Shown piece after piece: positions 38,168 to 47,356 of a stretch of 64,000 nucleotides of DNA. Under the pieces are notes generated by a model. It was not told where the DNA came from, did no database searches, and saw only the letters and a list, made by a program, of their open reading frames with translations. The first letter of the stretch is position 1; each line of letters opens with the position of its first letter. A program made the position numbers and the translations under genes. The DNA comes from Corynebacterium kalidii (GTDB lineage Bacteria > Actinomycetota > Actinomycetes > Mycobacteriales > Mycobacteriaceae): the NCBI RefSeq assembly GCF_022869005.1, contig NZ_JALIEA010000013.1:186001-250000 (forward strand). The letters are read 5' to 3'.

Positions 38168-38446
38168 CTACCTGCGTCCGCGGGTGATGATCCGGGCGAA
38201 GGCCATGGTGCTGATCGCGCCGCCGAGCCCGGCGAGCAACACGACGTCGTAGGTGATCGCGGAGTCGTAGAACAGGCAGTACACCAGGAACCCGGCGATG
38301 ACGGTGAGGAACACCATGTCGGCCAGCACGGCGCGGCGGGCGTCGTTACGCGTCGACACCGCCCGCCACAGCACCAGGGCCATGGCGGCGACGATGAGCA
38401 CCGCCGCAACCCCGGCGAAGATCCACAGGAATTGTGTCGGTGTCAC
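38168..38446 (-). CDS. mnhF: Na+/H+ antiporter subunit F
   Basis: 92 residues with three helices and the MrpF pattern (LVLWRAVSTRNDARRAVLADMVFLTVIAGFLVYCLFYDSAITYDVVLLAGLGGAISTMAFARII). The conserved Asp within ADMVF is present. GTG 38446 overlaps the mnhE stop (GTGA), so translation is coupled. Confidence 0.95.
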   Translation of the reverse strand: MTPTQFLWIFAGVAAVLIVAAMALVLWRAVSTRNDARRAVLADMVFLTVIAGFLVYCLFYDSAITYDVVLLAGLGGAISTMAFARIITRGRR

Positions 38447-39597
38447 TTCGACTCGTCCTCTCTCTTGTCGGTCTCGCCGGTGCTCCCGGTGCTGCCGGTG
38501 TCCGTGGGGTCCTCGGTGTGGGGGTGCCCGTGCCGGCCGCGCAGGCGCGACAGCGGGGTGCCGGGGAGTCCCTGCCGGCCACTGAGGTCCAGTTCCGGTT
38601 GCGGCAGACGCGACCGAACCTCGAGTGCGTTGACCAGCGAGGCGATCGGCGAGGTCCGGCGCCCGGAGCGGGACGCCTTGGCGCCGTCGGACACGGGGGC
38701 CGCGTCGTTGGCCTCGGACAGCGCTGACACCCCGCGGTCGCCGGACGGTGCGACGCGTGCCGGGTCGATGCCTTCCTCGAGGTCTTCGGAGTCCGGGCCA
38801 CGCTCGGTGTCGTCGAGGTCGAGCTCGGGGGGACTGAACTCCTCGGCGAGCTTGCGGCGACGGCGCTTCTCCTCCTCCGCGATCCTGCGCCGTTTCTCCT
38901 CGGCCGCCTTACGGGCGTTGGTCTTGGCGATCTTCTCCCGCTGTTCCCGGGACAGGTTGTCGAGGTCGTTGACGTCGAGGTTGTCGTCCTGCCGCATGAT
39001 CGCCGCGACGAAGGCGGCGGCGTGCGGGGTCGAGTCGACCTTCTCCACGTCGAAGACGCCGTCTTCGCTGGCACGGCCACCGCGGTTGCCACGGTAGCCG
39101 CGCGGCCCGGGCACACCGCGCTCGACCAGGTGCTCCACGTCGAACTCGATCTTGCGCTTGCGCACCGACGGGGAGATCCGGGCCTCCATCACGGCCAGGG
39201 AGTGCAGCAGTTCCTGCGGGTCCGCACCGTACATGGCGTGGACCGCGAGGAAACGCTGGACCCGGGTGAGCCCGTGGGTACGGAACTCCGAGGTGGCCAC
39301 GGAGCCGGCGTCGTCGAGGTTGCGCTTGCCGGCGGCGGCGTCCTCGTCGACCTCCTTGGGGCCGGTCACACCCAACGCCAGCGTGCCGGGGGTCATGGTG
39401 ATCGACGCGATGAACACGGCGATGTCACGTTCCCGGGTGAGCCGCAGCGGGTAGTAGACCATCACCGGTGCGATGTGGCGACCGGTGGTGAACGTGTCGT
39501 AGGCCATGATCGTGGACTCCTTCACGATCTGGCCCACGAGCCACACCGAGTAGGACGCCCCGTGGCCGATCTGGTGGAGGACGTGCTTCAGCGTCAT
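38443..39597 (-). CDS. mnhE: Na+/H+ antiporter subunit E with long charged C-terminal extension
   Basis: 384 residues, more than twice the usual 160. Residues 40-150 match MrpE (IAPVMVYYPLRLTRERDIAVFIASITMTPGTLALGV). The part normally holding the first membrane helices is short, beginning only with MTLKHVLHQIGHGASYSVWLVGQIVKE. After about 150 comes a highly charged, probably cytoplasmic region: a collagen-like GPRGYRGNRGG, an E/K/R-rich coil (REQREKIAKTNARKAAEEKRRRIAEEEKRRRRK, about 240-275), and a disordered tail to the end. The extension could tether or regulate the complex; its role is unknown. ATG 39597 has AAGGAG at 7 nt. Confidence 0.88.
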   Translation of the reverse strand: MTLKHVLHQIGHGASYSVWLVGQIVKESTIMAYDTFTTGRHIAPVMVYYPLRLTRERDIAVFIASITMTPGTLALGVTGPKEVDEDAAAGKRNLDDAGSVATSEFRTHGLTRVQRFLAVHAMYGADPQELLHSLAVMEARISPSVRKRKIEFDVEHLVERGVPGPRGYRGNRGGRASEDGVFDVEKVDSTPHAAAFVAAIMRQDDNLDVNDLDNLSREQREKIAKTNARKAAEEKRRRIAEEEKRRRRKLAEEFSPPELDLDDTERGPDSEDLEEGIDPARVAPSGDRGVSALSEANDAAPVSDGAKASRSGRRTSPIASLVNALEVRSRLPQPELDLSGRQGLPGTPLSRLRGRHGHPHTEDPTDTGSTGSTGETDKREDESK

Positions 39598-41258
39598 CAC
39601 CGCGCTCCTTCCGTGGCGGCCGCCGCGTCCGTCGCGACGGGGGTTGAACCGGAGTCCGTGTGCGCCAGCCCGTAGTGCTCGGACGGGAGCACGACACCGA
39701 CCGCCTCGTCCGGGTCACCGATGACCGAGTGGACGTAGTCGGTGGTGTCGGTCAGCGACGCGGCCGCGTCGCCGGTGACCTGGGTGACCACGCCGACGAA
39801 GAGGAACATGCCGACGCTGACCACCATCATCGTGGCGCTGGGGAGGGTGAGCCGCACGCTGACCGCCAGGCTGGGGTCCATGTCCTGCTTGTCCATGGGC
39901 TTGCCCCAGAAGCACTTCCGCCAGACGTGCAGCATGCTGAGCAGCGCGCCGATCGACGCGACGACGACCGCGCCGACACCGACCCACACCATGGGGCCGG
40001 AGTCCCGGACCATGGCGAAGACGAGCATCAGCTTGCCCCACAGCCCGGAGAACGGCGGGAAGCCGATCAGCGACATGGCGGCCGCGGCGAAGACCACGGA
40101 GATCATCGGGTCGCGGCGCATCAGGCCGGAGAGCCGGCGGAGCCGTCCGGTGCCGTAGGTCTCCTCCACGGCACCGGCGGCCATGATCATCGCCGCGGCG
40201 GTGATCATGTGGTGGAGCATGTAGAAGATGGCCGCGGAGAGCATCAGCTCGGCGCTGCCGCCGAGGAACGCCAGCGCCACCAGGATGAACGGGATGCCGT
40301 TGACCATCTGGTAGGCGATCACCCCACGCAGGGTGGTCTCGCCGAGGGCGGCGAACCCGCCGATCATCATGCCGATCACGGCGAAGACCAGGATCGGCAG
40401 CGCCCACCGCTGGTCGCCCTCGAAGACGGTCATGTACACCCGCAGGATGGCGTACACGCCGACCTTGGTGTGCAGACCCGAGAACAGGGCCATCACCGAC
40501 GGCGAGGTCGAGCCGTAGGAGCGGGGCAGCCAGGTGTGCACCGGTGCCGCACCGGCCTTGACCGCCAGGGCGATGAGCACGACGCCCAGGGCGAGCAGCA
40601 GCTGCCACTGGGTGCCGAAGACCCCCTCGGCGAAGCCGCCTGCGCCACGTTCACCCGCGGCACCGGCGAGGGCGGCCATATTGGTCGTGCCCACCACCGC
40701 GTACACCAGGGCCACACCGGAGAGCAGGCACAGCGAGGTGACCAGGTTGACCAGCACGAAGGTGCGGCCGGCGGCGAGCCGTGCCCAGGTACCCGTCATG
40801 GCCAGCAGTCCGAAGGACGGCATGAGCATGACCTCGATGAAGACGAAGAGGTTGAACAGGTCGGCGGTGAGGAAGGCGCCCCAAACGCCGGCGAGCAGCA
40901 TCAGCGTCATCGCCGGGTAGAAGCGGGCGCGGGACTCGCCGACAGCCTCGGCGAACCAGTTCGCGGTGAGGGCGACGACGGCGGTGGCGACGATCATCAC
41001 CGCGGACAGCGTGTCCGCCACCAGGGGGATGGACACGCCGCCGGTGAAGGAGCCGACGTTGTCGGCGACGACGGTGGTCTCGCCACCGCCGGACACCTGG
41101 GTGAGCAGCAGGACACCGCCGACGAGACCGGCGGCGGGCACCAGCAGGCCGAGGGCACGCCGGGGGAGGCTCCACGGCAGGGCGGCGGCGACACCGGCCG
41201 CCATCAGCGGGACCACGACGAACAGTGCGAGCAGTGGTCCGAGGGTGTCGGGGTTCAT
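39597..41258 (-). CDS. mnhD: Na+/H+ antiporter subunit D
   Basis: 553 residues, about fourteen helices, homologous to complex I NuoM/NuoN. Motifs include FNLFVFIEVMLMPSFGLLA (conserved Glu), WLPRSYGSTSPSVMALFSGLHTKVGVYAILR with the lysine of the proton path, and GETTLRGVIAYQMVNGIPF. It is one of two proton-pumping antiporter-like subunits in the complex. Start ATG 41258 shares one base with the mnhC stop. Confidence 0.96.
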   Translation of the reverse strand: MNPDTLGPLLALFVVVPLMAAGVAAALPWSLPRRALGLLVPAAGLVGGVLLLTQVSGGGETTVVADNVGSFTGGVSIPLVADTLSAVMIVATAVVALTANWFAEAVGESRARFYPAMTLMLLAGVWGAFLTADLFNLFVFIEVMLMPSFGLLAMTGTWARLAAGRTFVLVNLVTSLCLLSGVALVYAVVGTTNMAALAGAAGERGAGGFAEGVFGTQWQLLLALGVVLIALAVKAGAAPVHTWLPRSYGSTSPSVMALFSGLHTKVGVYAILRVYMTVFEGDQRWALPILVFAVIGMMIGGFAALGETTLRGVIAYQMVNGIPFILVALAFLGGSAELMLSAAIFYMLHHMITAAAMIMAAGAVEETYGTGRLRRLSGLMRRDPMISVVFAAAAMSLIGFPPFSGLWGKLMLVFAMVRDSGPMVWVGVGAVVVASIGALLSMLHVWRKCFWGKPMDKQDMDPSLAVSVRLTLPSATMMVVSVGMFLFVGVVTQVTGDAAASLTDTTDYVHSVIGDPDEAVGVVLPSEHYGLAHTDSGSTPVATDAAAATEGAR

Positions 41259-41686
41259 CAGTAGTCCACCTCTCGGTCGCGACGGCGTTGTGCCTGGGCT
41301 GAGTGTTCGTCGATCCGGTGGGCCGAGCGTCGGCCCACGGTGTCCAGGGCGCGGAACTCGCGGCGGGCGCGCTGGACGTCCTCGCCGGAGCGGGTGTCGT
41401 CGTCACGGCCGAGGGCGGCGAGGGCGAGCAGCACGGCGGTCGTCGCCATCGAGATGACGATCGCGGTCAGGACGAAGGCCTGGGGGAGGGGGTCGGCGGA
41501 GTCCGCGGGGAACGTCCGGTCGGCGAGCGCGTCCGAACGCCACGCGCCGATACCGGCGGCGAGCAGGAGCAGGTTGACTCCGTGACTCATCAGTGTGGCG
41601 CCGATGATGACACGGACCATGCCACGCTGCATCACCATGTAGACGCCGGCTGCGACAAGGAGGGCGATGATGGCCGCGATGATCAC
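41258..41686 (-). CDS. mnhC: Na+/H+ antiporter subunit C
   Basis: 142 residues, NuoK-like, with three helices (IIAAIIALLVAAGVYMVMQRGMVRVIIGATLMSHGVNLLLLA) and the conserved SHGVNL segment. A polar tail of about 45 residues follows. ATG 41686 overlaps the stop of mnhA (ATGA). Confidence 0.95.
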   Translation of the reverse strand: MIIAAIIALLVAAGVYMVMQRGMVRVIIGATLMSHGVNLLLLAAGIGAWRSDALADRTFPADSADPLPQAFVLTAIVISMATTAVLLALAALGRDDDTRSGEDVQRARREFRALDTVGRRSAHRIDEHSAQAQRRRDREVDY

Positions 41687-44600
41687 CGGAGGTCACCGTC
41701 CTTTCCCTGGTCGCTGTTGCTGTCGTTGTCGTTGGTGCTGTCGTGTTCGTCGTCGGGTGCTGCCCCGGGTTCTCGGGTACCGGATCCGGTCCTGCCGCGT
41801 TGTTCCTCGGCGACGGCGGAGGGATTCAGCGGCACGGCGGACCCGCCGGCGGTCACGGCGACCTGTGAGTTCGCCACCGCCTGCAGTTCAGGACGGTCCG
41901 CCACCGGCCGCGCCAGTTCGACCGGGCTGGCCTTGGACGGCCGGTGTGCCTCGGAACCGGGGCGGTCCCGGCCACCGAGCTCGTTGAGCACGATGGTGAC
42001 GATGCCGATCACGGCGAGGTAGACCCCGCCGTCGAAGAAGAGCGAGGAACTGAAGTGCTCGGACCCGATGTAGAAGTGGATCGGGGTGAGGAAGCTGCCC
42101 TCGGCGAAGCCGACGAGGCCGGTGACCAGGGCCAGGACGATACCGCCGCCGACGAACTGGTACCCCAGGTCGGCGCCGCCGATGCGCTTCGCGTTCGGCT
42201 GGACGAGGTACCAGAACACCAGTCCGAGGGCGAGCATCAGCGCGGCGAGGAAGCCGCCGCCGGGTGCCTGGTGGCCGCGGTAGAGCGTGACCGCGGAGTA
42301 CACCACGAGCACGGCGAGGAACGGCCAGACGACCTGACGTCCCAGGATGGAGTTGAGGTGGGTGCTGCGCAGGTACTTCGAGTAGAACGGGGCGAGCTCC
42401 GGCACCTTGTGCACGTCCGGGAACTTGGTGGAGCCCGGCTTGCGGAAGAGCTCGGCGCTGGACCCCGGACCGTAGCCCGGCACCGGGGACTTCGGCACCG
42501 AGGAGACGATGGCGGCGATGACGATGCCGGCCATACCGAGGACGGCGAGTTCGCCGAGGGTATCCAGTGCACGGAACTCGACCAGGATCGCCGCGACGAT
42601 GTTGTTCGCGCCGGAGACCTCCGGCGACTCGGTGATGTACCACATGGCGAGCTCCGGGCGCTCGTGGCGCCCGATGAGCAGCCAGACACCGATGAACACG
42701 ACGAGGCCGACGATCGCGGCCAGGGTGACGGCGAACTTGGTGCGGTTCTCGCCCTCCTTGAGGTAGAGGCGCGGCTGGTGACGGACGACCAGCATGAGGA
42801 ACACGGTGACGATGAACTCCACCATGAGGTTGGTCATGGCCACGTCCGGGGCACCCAGGGTCAGCATGATCCAGGAGACACCGGCACCGGCCACGCCGAC
42901 CAGGATGACCGAGCCCATCCGGGAGCGGGTGGAGATGATCGCCATGGTCACCATGAACATGATGACCAGGCCGATGATGTCGGTGAGGCTGTCGATGCCG
43001 CTGACCCGCGGTGGCAGTTCGCCCAGGTGCTCCAGGCCTCCCGGCCCGAAGAACGCGGCGACGGTGAGGACCAGGACCATCACGAAGATCCAGAGAAGGT
43101 GGGCGTTGGGGCTCAGCGTGTTGCCCAGGCGGCTGACCAGCCGGCCCCACCGGGCGGCCATACGGAGGGTGAAGGCGATCACCTCGTTGCCGGTGAAGGG
43201 GAACAGCCGGTGGTCCTCCATCCAGTTGGTGTAGGCGCGGTGGCGCAGGGCCACCAGCACGACACCGAGGACGATGACCGCGAGGGTGATGTAGAGCGGG
43301 ATGCCGAACCCGTGCCACAGGCCCAGGTGGGAGTGGGATTCACCGGCGCCGATGGATCCCACCACCGCGTCCAGCGGCGAGTCCAGCGCAGTGAGGAACA
43401 GGACCACGGGCAGGGACAGGAACCCGGGGATGGCGGCGGGGAGCCAGAGGGACACCGGGACCTCCTTGACCTCGTCGACGGGGGTCACCTCGGCGGTGTC
43501 CGCGGCCGACCCGGTGTCGATGAAGGCACCGGTCAGGTACTTCGCGGAGTACAGGAACGTCGCCAGGGCACCGACCCCGGCGGCGACCAGCAGCACGATC
43601 TCCCAGGACGGCACCAGCGGGGACTCGGTGAAGGCCTCGAGCATGCCCTCCTTCGACACGAAGCCGAAGGTCGGGGGGAGACCGGCCATGCTCGCCGCGG
43701 CGACGAGGGCGGCGGTGAACGTGGCCGGCATGCGGCGCCAGATGGAACCGAGTTCGCGGATGTCCCGGGACCCGTTCTCGTGGTCGACGATGCCGATGAT
43801 CATGAACAGCGAGGACTTGAACATGGCGTGGGCGGCGGTGTGGACGACGGCGGCGGCCAGCGCGAAGGGTGTGCCGATACCGATCGTCGCGACGATCCAG
43901 CCGAGCTGCGAGACCGTGGAGTAGGCCGTCAACCGCTTGAGGTCGGTCTGCTGGTAGGCGAAGACCGCCGCCATCACCGCGGTGCACATGCCGGAGATGA
44001 TCAGCATCAGGTTCCACACCATGACGTCGGAGAAGACCGCCGAGAACCGCAGCAGCAGGTAGATACCGGCCTTGACGACCGCGGCGGCGTGCAGGAACGC
44101 CGACACCGGGGTGACGGCCGCCATCGCCTCGGGGAGCCAGATGTGGAACGGCAGCTGGGCGGCCTTGGAGAAGCCGGCGAGCGCGACGAGGACGGCGACG
44201 ATGGCGGTGAGGGAGGCGTCCTGGCCCCACACGTCACTGGCCAGGATCCCGGACAGGTTCGTCGTCCCGGTCGCCATGACCGAGATACCGAGGGCGACCA
44301 GCAGGCTGAGCCCACCGGTGAAGGTGAGCAGCAGGGTGCGCACGGCGCCCGGCTCACCGGTGTGGCCCGCGCGGGCGACGAGGAAGAACGACGCCAGGGA
44401 GACCAGTTCCCAGCCGATGAACAGCACGGAGACGTCGTCGGCGAGGAAGAGCAGGACCACCGAGACCATGAACCCGGTCATCAGGACATAGAAGTTCATG
44501 ATATGCTCCCCGCGGTGCAGGTACCGCGAGGAGTAGGCGAAGACCGCCGAACCGACGAACAGGGCCAGCAGGGTGAAGAACAGGCCGAGCGAATCCATGC

Positions 44601-44844
44601 GCAGGGCGAACTCGAGGTTTCCCGCGGATCCGTCGACCCCGGGGATGATCCCCTCGATCCACGTCGCGGAGTAGACGGCGTCCTGCCCGTCCAGGATGTC
44701 GCCGGCGTGGGCGACGACGTAGGCGGCGACGCCGAGGAACACCGCGGCCAGGGGCCAGCCGGCGTTGCGGTCGAGAGTTCTGACCAGGACCGGGGTGAGT
44801 GCGAGGGCTATGGCCAGCACCACGGGAACGACGATCAAGGTCAC
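41683..44844 (-). CDS. mnhA: Na+/H+ antiporter subunit A fused with subunit B domain
   Basis: 1053 residues, the largest subunit. The N-terminal 500 is NuoL-like (FYVLMTGFMVSVVLLFLADDVSVLFIGWELVSLASFFLV with the key Glu, and LPFHIWLPEAMAAVTPVSAFLHAAAVVKAGIYLLLR). The 590-780 region with MTNLMVEFIVTVFLMLVV and DVAMTNL is the NuoJ-like MrpA end, and 830-985 is the MrpB domain (VVYSAVTLYRGHQAPGGGFLAALMLALGLVFWYLV). A Pro/Ser-rich tail follows. GTG 44844 is the start; no strong Shine-Dalgarno is seen. It opens the A(B)-C-D-E-F-G operon. Confidence 0.95.
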   Translation of the reverse strand: MTLIVVPVVLAIALALTPVLVRTLDRNAGWPLAAVFLGVAAYVVAHAGDILDGQDAVYSATWIEGIIPGVDGSAGNLEFALRMDSLGLFFTLLALFVGSAVFAYSSRYLHRGEHIMNFYVLMTGFMVSVVLLFLADDVSVLFIGWELVSLASFFLVARAGHTGEPGAVRTLLLTFTGGLSLLVALGISVMATGTTNLSGILASDVWGQDASLTAIVAVLVALAGFSKAAQLPFHIWLPEAMAAVTPVSAFLHAAAVVKAGIYLLLRFSAVFSDVMVWNLMLIISGMCTAVMAAVFAYQQTDLKRLTAYSTVSQLGWIVATIGIGTPFALAAAVVHTAAHAMFKSSLFMIIGIVDHENGSRDIRELGSIWRRMPATFTAALVAAASMAGLPPTFGFVSKEGMLEAFTESPLVPSWEIVLLVAAGVGALATFLYSAKYLTGAFIDTGSAADTAEVTPVDEVKEVPVSLWLPAAIPGFLSLPVVLFLTALDSPLDAVVGSIGAGESHSHLGLWHGFGIPLYITLAVIVLGVVLVALRHRAYTNWMEDHRLFPFTGNEVIAFTLRMAARWGRLVSRLGNTLSPNAHLLWIFVMVLVLTVAAFFGPGGLEHLGELPPRVSGIDSLTDIIGLVIMFMVTMAIISTRSRMGSVILVGVAGAGVSWIMLTLGAPDVAMTNLMVEFIVTVFLMLVVRHQPRLYLKEGENRTKFAVTLAAIVGLVVFIGVWLLIGRHERPELAMWYITESPEVSGANNIVAAILVEFRALDTLGELAVLGMAGIVIAAIVSSVPKSPVPGYGPGSSAELFRKPGSTKFPDVHKVPELAPFYSKYLRSTHLNSILGRQVVWPFLAVLVVYSAVTLYRGHQAPGGGFLAALMLALGLVFWYLVQPNAKRIGGADLGYQFVGGGIVLALVTGLVGFAEGSFLTPIHFYIGSEHFSSSLFFDGGVYLAVIGIVTIVLNELGGRDRPGSEAHRPSKASPVELARPVADRPELQAVANSQVAVTAGGSAVPLNPSAVAEEQRGRTGSGTREPGAAPDDEHDSTNDNDSNSDQGKDGDLR

Positions 44845-45052
44845 GGTCTCACCAACACCTCACTGTTGTTCTGATTCGGTAGGTGCCCCATGGTTTCTCC
44901 GGGTGTCGGACCCGTACGGGCCCGGCCACCGGTGGGCCGTGCCAGGGCCCCGGCAGTCTCATGCGACGGGACAAGTTTATCAGGCGTGTCGCAGGTGGGT
45001 ACGGCCGCCACTTTGCAGTAGAGAGCGGTGGAGGTCAGCGGCGCGACGTTGT

Positions 45053-45058
45053 TACCAT
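45053..45058 (+). promoter_or_regulatory. -10 box, leaderless promoter of the aldo-keto reductase
   Basis: TACCAT lies 7 nt before ATG 45066 and decides that start over the in-frame upstream ATG 44883. The rest of the 221-bp divergent gap with mnhA shows no gene. Confidence 0.6.
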
Positions 45059-45065
45059 CGGTGGG

Positions 45066-45923
45066 ATGTCACCCACATCGTCATCGGTAACGTCATTCAC
45101 CCCGCCGCCACTGGAACTCCCCGGTATCGGTTTCGGCACCTACAAGTTGCGCGGTGCCGACGGCCGGGAGGCCGTGTCGGGGGCGATCGAGCTGGGGTAC
45201 CGGCTCATCGACTCCGCCTACAACTACGAGAACGAGGGCACGGTCGGCGCCGGCATCCGCGACGCCGTCGAGAGCGGTGCCGCGACCCGCTCGGAGATCA
45301 TCTACACCAGCAAGCTGCCGGGCCGGTACCACCGACGCGCCGACGCCCTCGCCACGGTCGAGGAGTCGTACCACCGGTCGGGGATCGGCCCGATCGACCT
45401 CTACCTGATCCACTGGCCCAACCCGAAGCAGGGGCACTACGTCGAGGCATGGAACGCGCTCATCGAGGCCCGCGAGCGTGGCCTGGTCAAGCACATCGGT
45501 GTGTGCAACTTCCTGCCCGCGCACCTGGAGGTCCTGGAGAAGGAGACCGGGGAGCTGCCGGAGGTCAACCAGATCGAGCTGCACCCGGCGTTCCCCCAGG
45601 TGGGCGCGCTGGAGTGGAATGCCGCTCACGGGATCATCACCCAGGGGTGGAGCCCGTTGGGCCGCGGGGCCGCCCTGGACAGCGTGCCGGTGCAGGACGC
45701 CGCCCGGGCGCACGGCGCCACGGCCGGGCAGGTCGTGCTCGCGTGGCACCGCGCGGTGGGCTCGTTGGCGATCCCGAAGGCGGCCGGGCGTCAGCGCCAG
45801 CAGGAGAACCTGGAGTCGTTGACCGTGGAGCTCACCGACGACGAGGTCACCGCGATCACGGCCCTGGGCACCCCGGACGGCCGGTTGAAGGGCCAGGACC
45901 CGGCGACCTACGAGGAATTCTGA
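45066..45923 (+). CDS. Aldo/keto reductase (2,5-diketo-D-gluconate reductase-like)
   Basis: 285 residues, a TIM-barrel NADPH-dependent oxidoreductase. Catalytic Asp and Tyr lie in YRLIDSAYNYENEGTVG, Lys in IIYTSKLPGRYH, His in DLYLIHWPNPKQGHYVEAWNAL; IGVCNFLPAHLEVL, NQIELHPAFPQ and the C-terminal IPKAAGRQRQQENL coenzyme-binding loop are also present. The natural substrate cannot be told from sequence. It is a single gene, not linked in function to its neighbours. Confidence 0.92.
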   Translation: MSPTSSSVTSFTPPPLELPGIGFGTYKLRGADGREAVSGAIELGYRLIDSAYNYENEGTVGAGIRDAVESGAATRSEIIYTSKLPGRYHRRADALATVEESYHRSGIGPIDLYLIHWPNPKQGHYVEAWNALIEARERGLVKHIGVCNFLPAHLEVLEKETGELPEVNQIELHPAFPQVGALEWNAAHGIITQGWSPLGRGAALDSVPVQDAARAHGATAGQVVLAWHRAVGSLAIPKAAGRQRQQENLESLTVELTDDEVTAITALGTPDGRLKGQDPATYEEF

Positions 45924-45945
45924 GCCGTCCCGCCCGCCGGGCCGG

Positions 45946-45951
45946 TAAGGT
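45946..45951 (+). promoter_or_regulatory. -10 box, leaderless promoter of the LuxR-type regulator
   Basis: TAAGGT, 6 nt before GTG 45958. Confidence 0.55.
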
Positions 45952-45957
45952 GGGTGT

Positions 45958-46659
45958 GTGACCCATCCTCCGTCCCGGCCGCTGAACCTCCGTCTCCTCA
46001 ACGACTACGAGGTGGTGGTCCTGGGCCTCAGGTCCATGCTCCGCCCGTTCGCGGACCGGATCAGGATGGTGGAGGCGGAGACCGGGTCGGTCTCGGACGT
46101 GACCGCGGACATCACCCTCTACGACACGTTCGGACGGTCCCAGGTCGAGGGCCTCGACCTGGACGAGGTCCTCCGCGACGGCGACGCCGGCCACGTCGTC
46201 ATCTACACCTGGAACATGCGGGCCGACCTCATCCGCACCGCCCTGGACAAGGGGTGCCGCGGCTACCTGGACAAGTCGATGGGGGCCGACGCCCTGGTGC
46301 GCAACCTCGAGGCGATCGGGAACGGTGAGGTGCGGGTGTCCGACACGGCGGACTTCTTCCGCGAGGAGTCCGACGACCGGGTGGATTCAGTGGACTCGGT
46401 GTCCGACCGGGGGTTCTGGCCAGGTCGGGACGCGGGGCTCACGGCGCGTGAGGCCGAGATCATCGCACTGGTCACCCAGGGACTGACGAACGCGGAGATC
46501 GCGAACCGCTGCTACATCACCATCAACTCGTTGAAGTCCTGCATCCGGTCGGCGTACCGGAAGATGGGCGTCGAGCGGCGGTCGCAGGCCGTCCGGTGGG
46601 GGATGGAGAACGGGATGACCCCGCCGTCGGCGCGGGGGAGGGCGCCCCAGCGGAGCTGA
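45958..46659 (+). CDS. Orphan LuxR/NarL-type response regulator
   Basis: 233 residues. The receiver-like half has NDYEVVVLGLRSML, Asp in DITLYDTFG at the phospho-acceptor place, HVVIYTWNMRAD and the Lys in GYLDKSMGADALV; the first acidic pair is reduced to ND, so phosphorylation by the normal route is doubtful. The LuxR HTH reads LTAREAEIIALVTQGLTNAEIANRCYITINSLKSCIRSAYRKMGVERRSQAV. No histidine kinase is adjacent. A low-complexity EESDDRVDSVDSVSDRG stretch links the two halves. Targets unknown. Confidence 0.88.
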   Translation: MTHPPSRPLNLRLLNDYEVVVLGLRSMLRPFADRIRMVEAETGSVSDVTADITLYDTFGRSQVEGLDLDEVLRDGDAGHVVIYTWNMRADLIRTALDKGCRGYLDKSMGADALVRNLEAIGNGEVRVSDTADFFREESDDRVDSVDSVSDRGFWPGRDAGLTAREAEIIALVTQGLTNAEIANRCYITINSLKSCIRSAYRKMGVERRSQAVRWGMENGMTPPSARGRAPQRS

Positions 46660-46680
46660 GGCACACGCGTAGGAGGGGTG

Positions 46681-46980
46681 TTACCTCTTCCTGGTGACCA
46701 GGCCGACGATCCAGAGCAGGATCACCGCGCCCACCAGGCAGGTGAGGAAGCTGAAGAAGATGCCGCCTCCGGCGACGTCCACGCCGAACAGGGTCAGCAG
46801 CCAGCCGCCGAGGAAGCCGCCGACCACACCGACGACGATGTTGAGGATGATCCCCATCGACGCGTCGGTGCCCATGATCTTCGAGCCGATCCAGCCGGCG
46901 AGCCCGCCGATGACGATCCAACCGATGAAGCCCAGCGGGGGAGCCGATTCCGCCGCGAGGATGAGTGTGGTGGAGTCCAC
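46681..46980 (-). CDS. GlsB/YeaQ/YmgE-family small membrane protein
   Basis: 99 residues with three hydrophobic helices: GFIGWIVIGGLAGWIGSKIMG, MGIILNIVVGVVGGFLGGWLLTLFGV and FFSFLTCLVGAVILLWIVGLV. The GWIVIGGLAGWIGSKIM and NIVVGVVGGFLGGW motifs define the transglycosylase-associated protein family, often induced by stress. Function is not established. GTG 46980 has GGAG 8 nt upstream. Confidence 0.9.
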   Translation of the reverse strand: MDSTTLILAAESAPPLGFIGWIVIGGLAGWIGSKIMGTDASMGIILNIVVGVVGGFLGGWLLTLFGVDVAGGGIFFSFLTCLVGAVILLWIVGLVTRKR

Positions 46981-47100
46981 TGTTGTTCTCCGTTCGTGAG
47001 AGGTCGGTCTTGCGGTCATGTGACCGGACCAACGGTAGGAGAACAGGGCACCCTGTGAAACACCCCTGAGGGTGGTGCCGCGGAGCGGGTACGGGAAAAC

Positions 47101-47146
47101 GGAGAACACCCTCCGCCCTGCCTGTGCAGGTCGGAGGGTGTTCTCC
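47101..47146 (-). terminator. Terminator of tRNA-Pro
   Basis: GGAGAACACCCTCCG (47101-47115) pairs perfectly with 47132-47146; on the minus strand the hairpin is followed by GTTTTC. It begins 7 bases past the tRNA 3' end. Confidence 0.88.
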
Positions 47147-47152
47147 CGGCTG

Positions 47153-47226
47153 TCGGGGTAGCGGGATTTGAACCCACGACCTCTTCGTCCCGAACGAAGC
47201 GCGCTGCCAAGCTGCGCCATACCCCG
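47153..47226 (-). tRNA. tRNA-Pro(CGG)
   Basis: 74 nt. Acceptor CGGGGTA pairs with TACCCCG, D-arm GCGC/GCGC, anticodon stem CTTCG/CGAAG with loop TTCGGGA (anticodon CGG), T-arm GTGGG/CCCGC with loop TTCAAAT, discriminator A. CCA is not encoded. It reads CCG, a common Pro codon in this GC-rich genome. Confidence 0.97.
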
Positions 47227-47356
47227 GTCTGGAACGGCACACCTCATCCCTGTCGGGAATCGCTGTGTCGCAACAGGTAAGCACTATAGACCGATGTGGA
47301 GCCCGCTGGCAAAACGGCTGGACACGCCGGTGCCGGGGGCGTGGCCGGAGCTGCTG

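Noticed and set aside
41944..44874. A 976-codon plus-strand frame opposite mnhA
   Set aside because: It is an Asp/His/Gln/Arg-rich mirror of a membrane protein gene and has no start signal.
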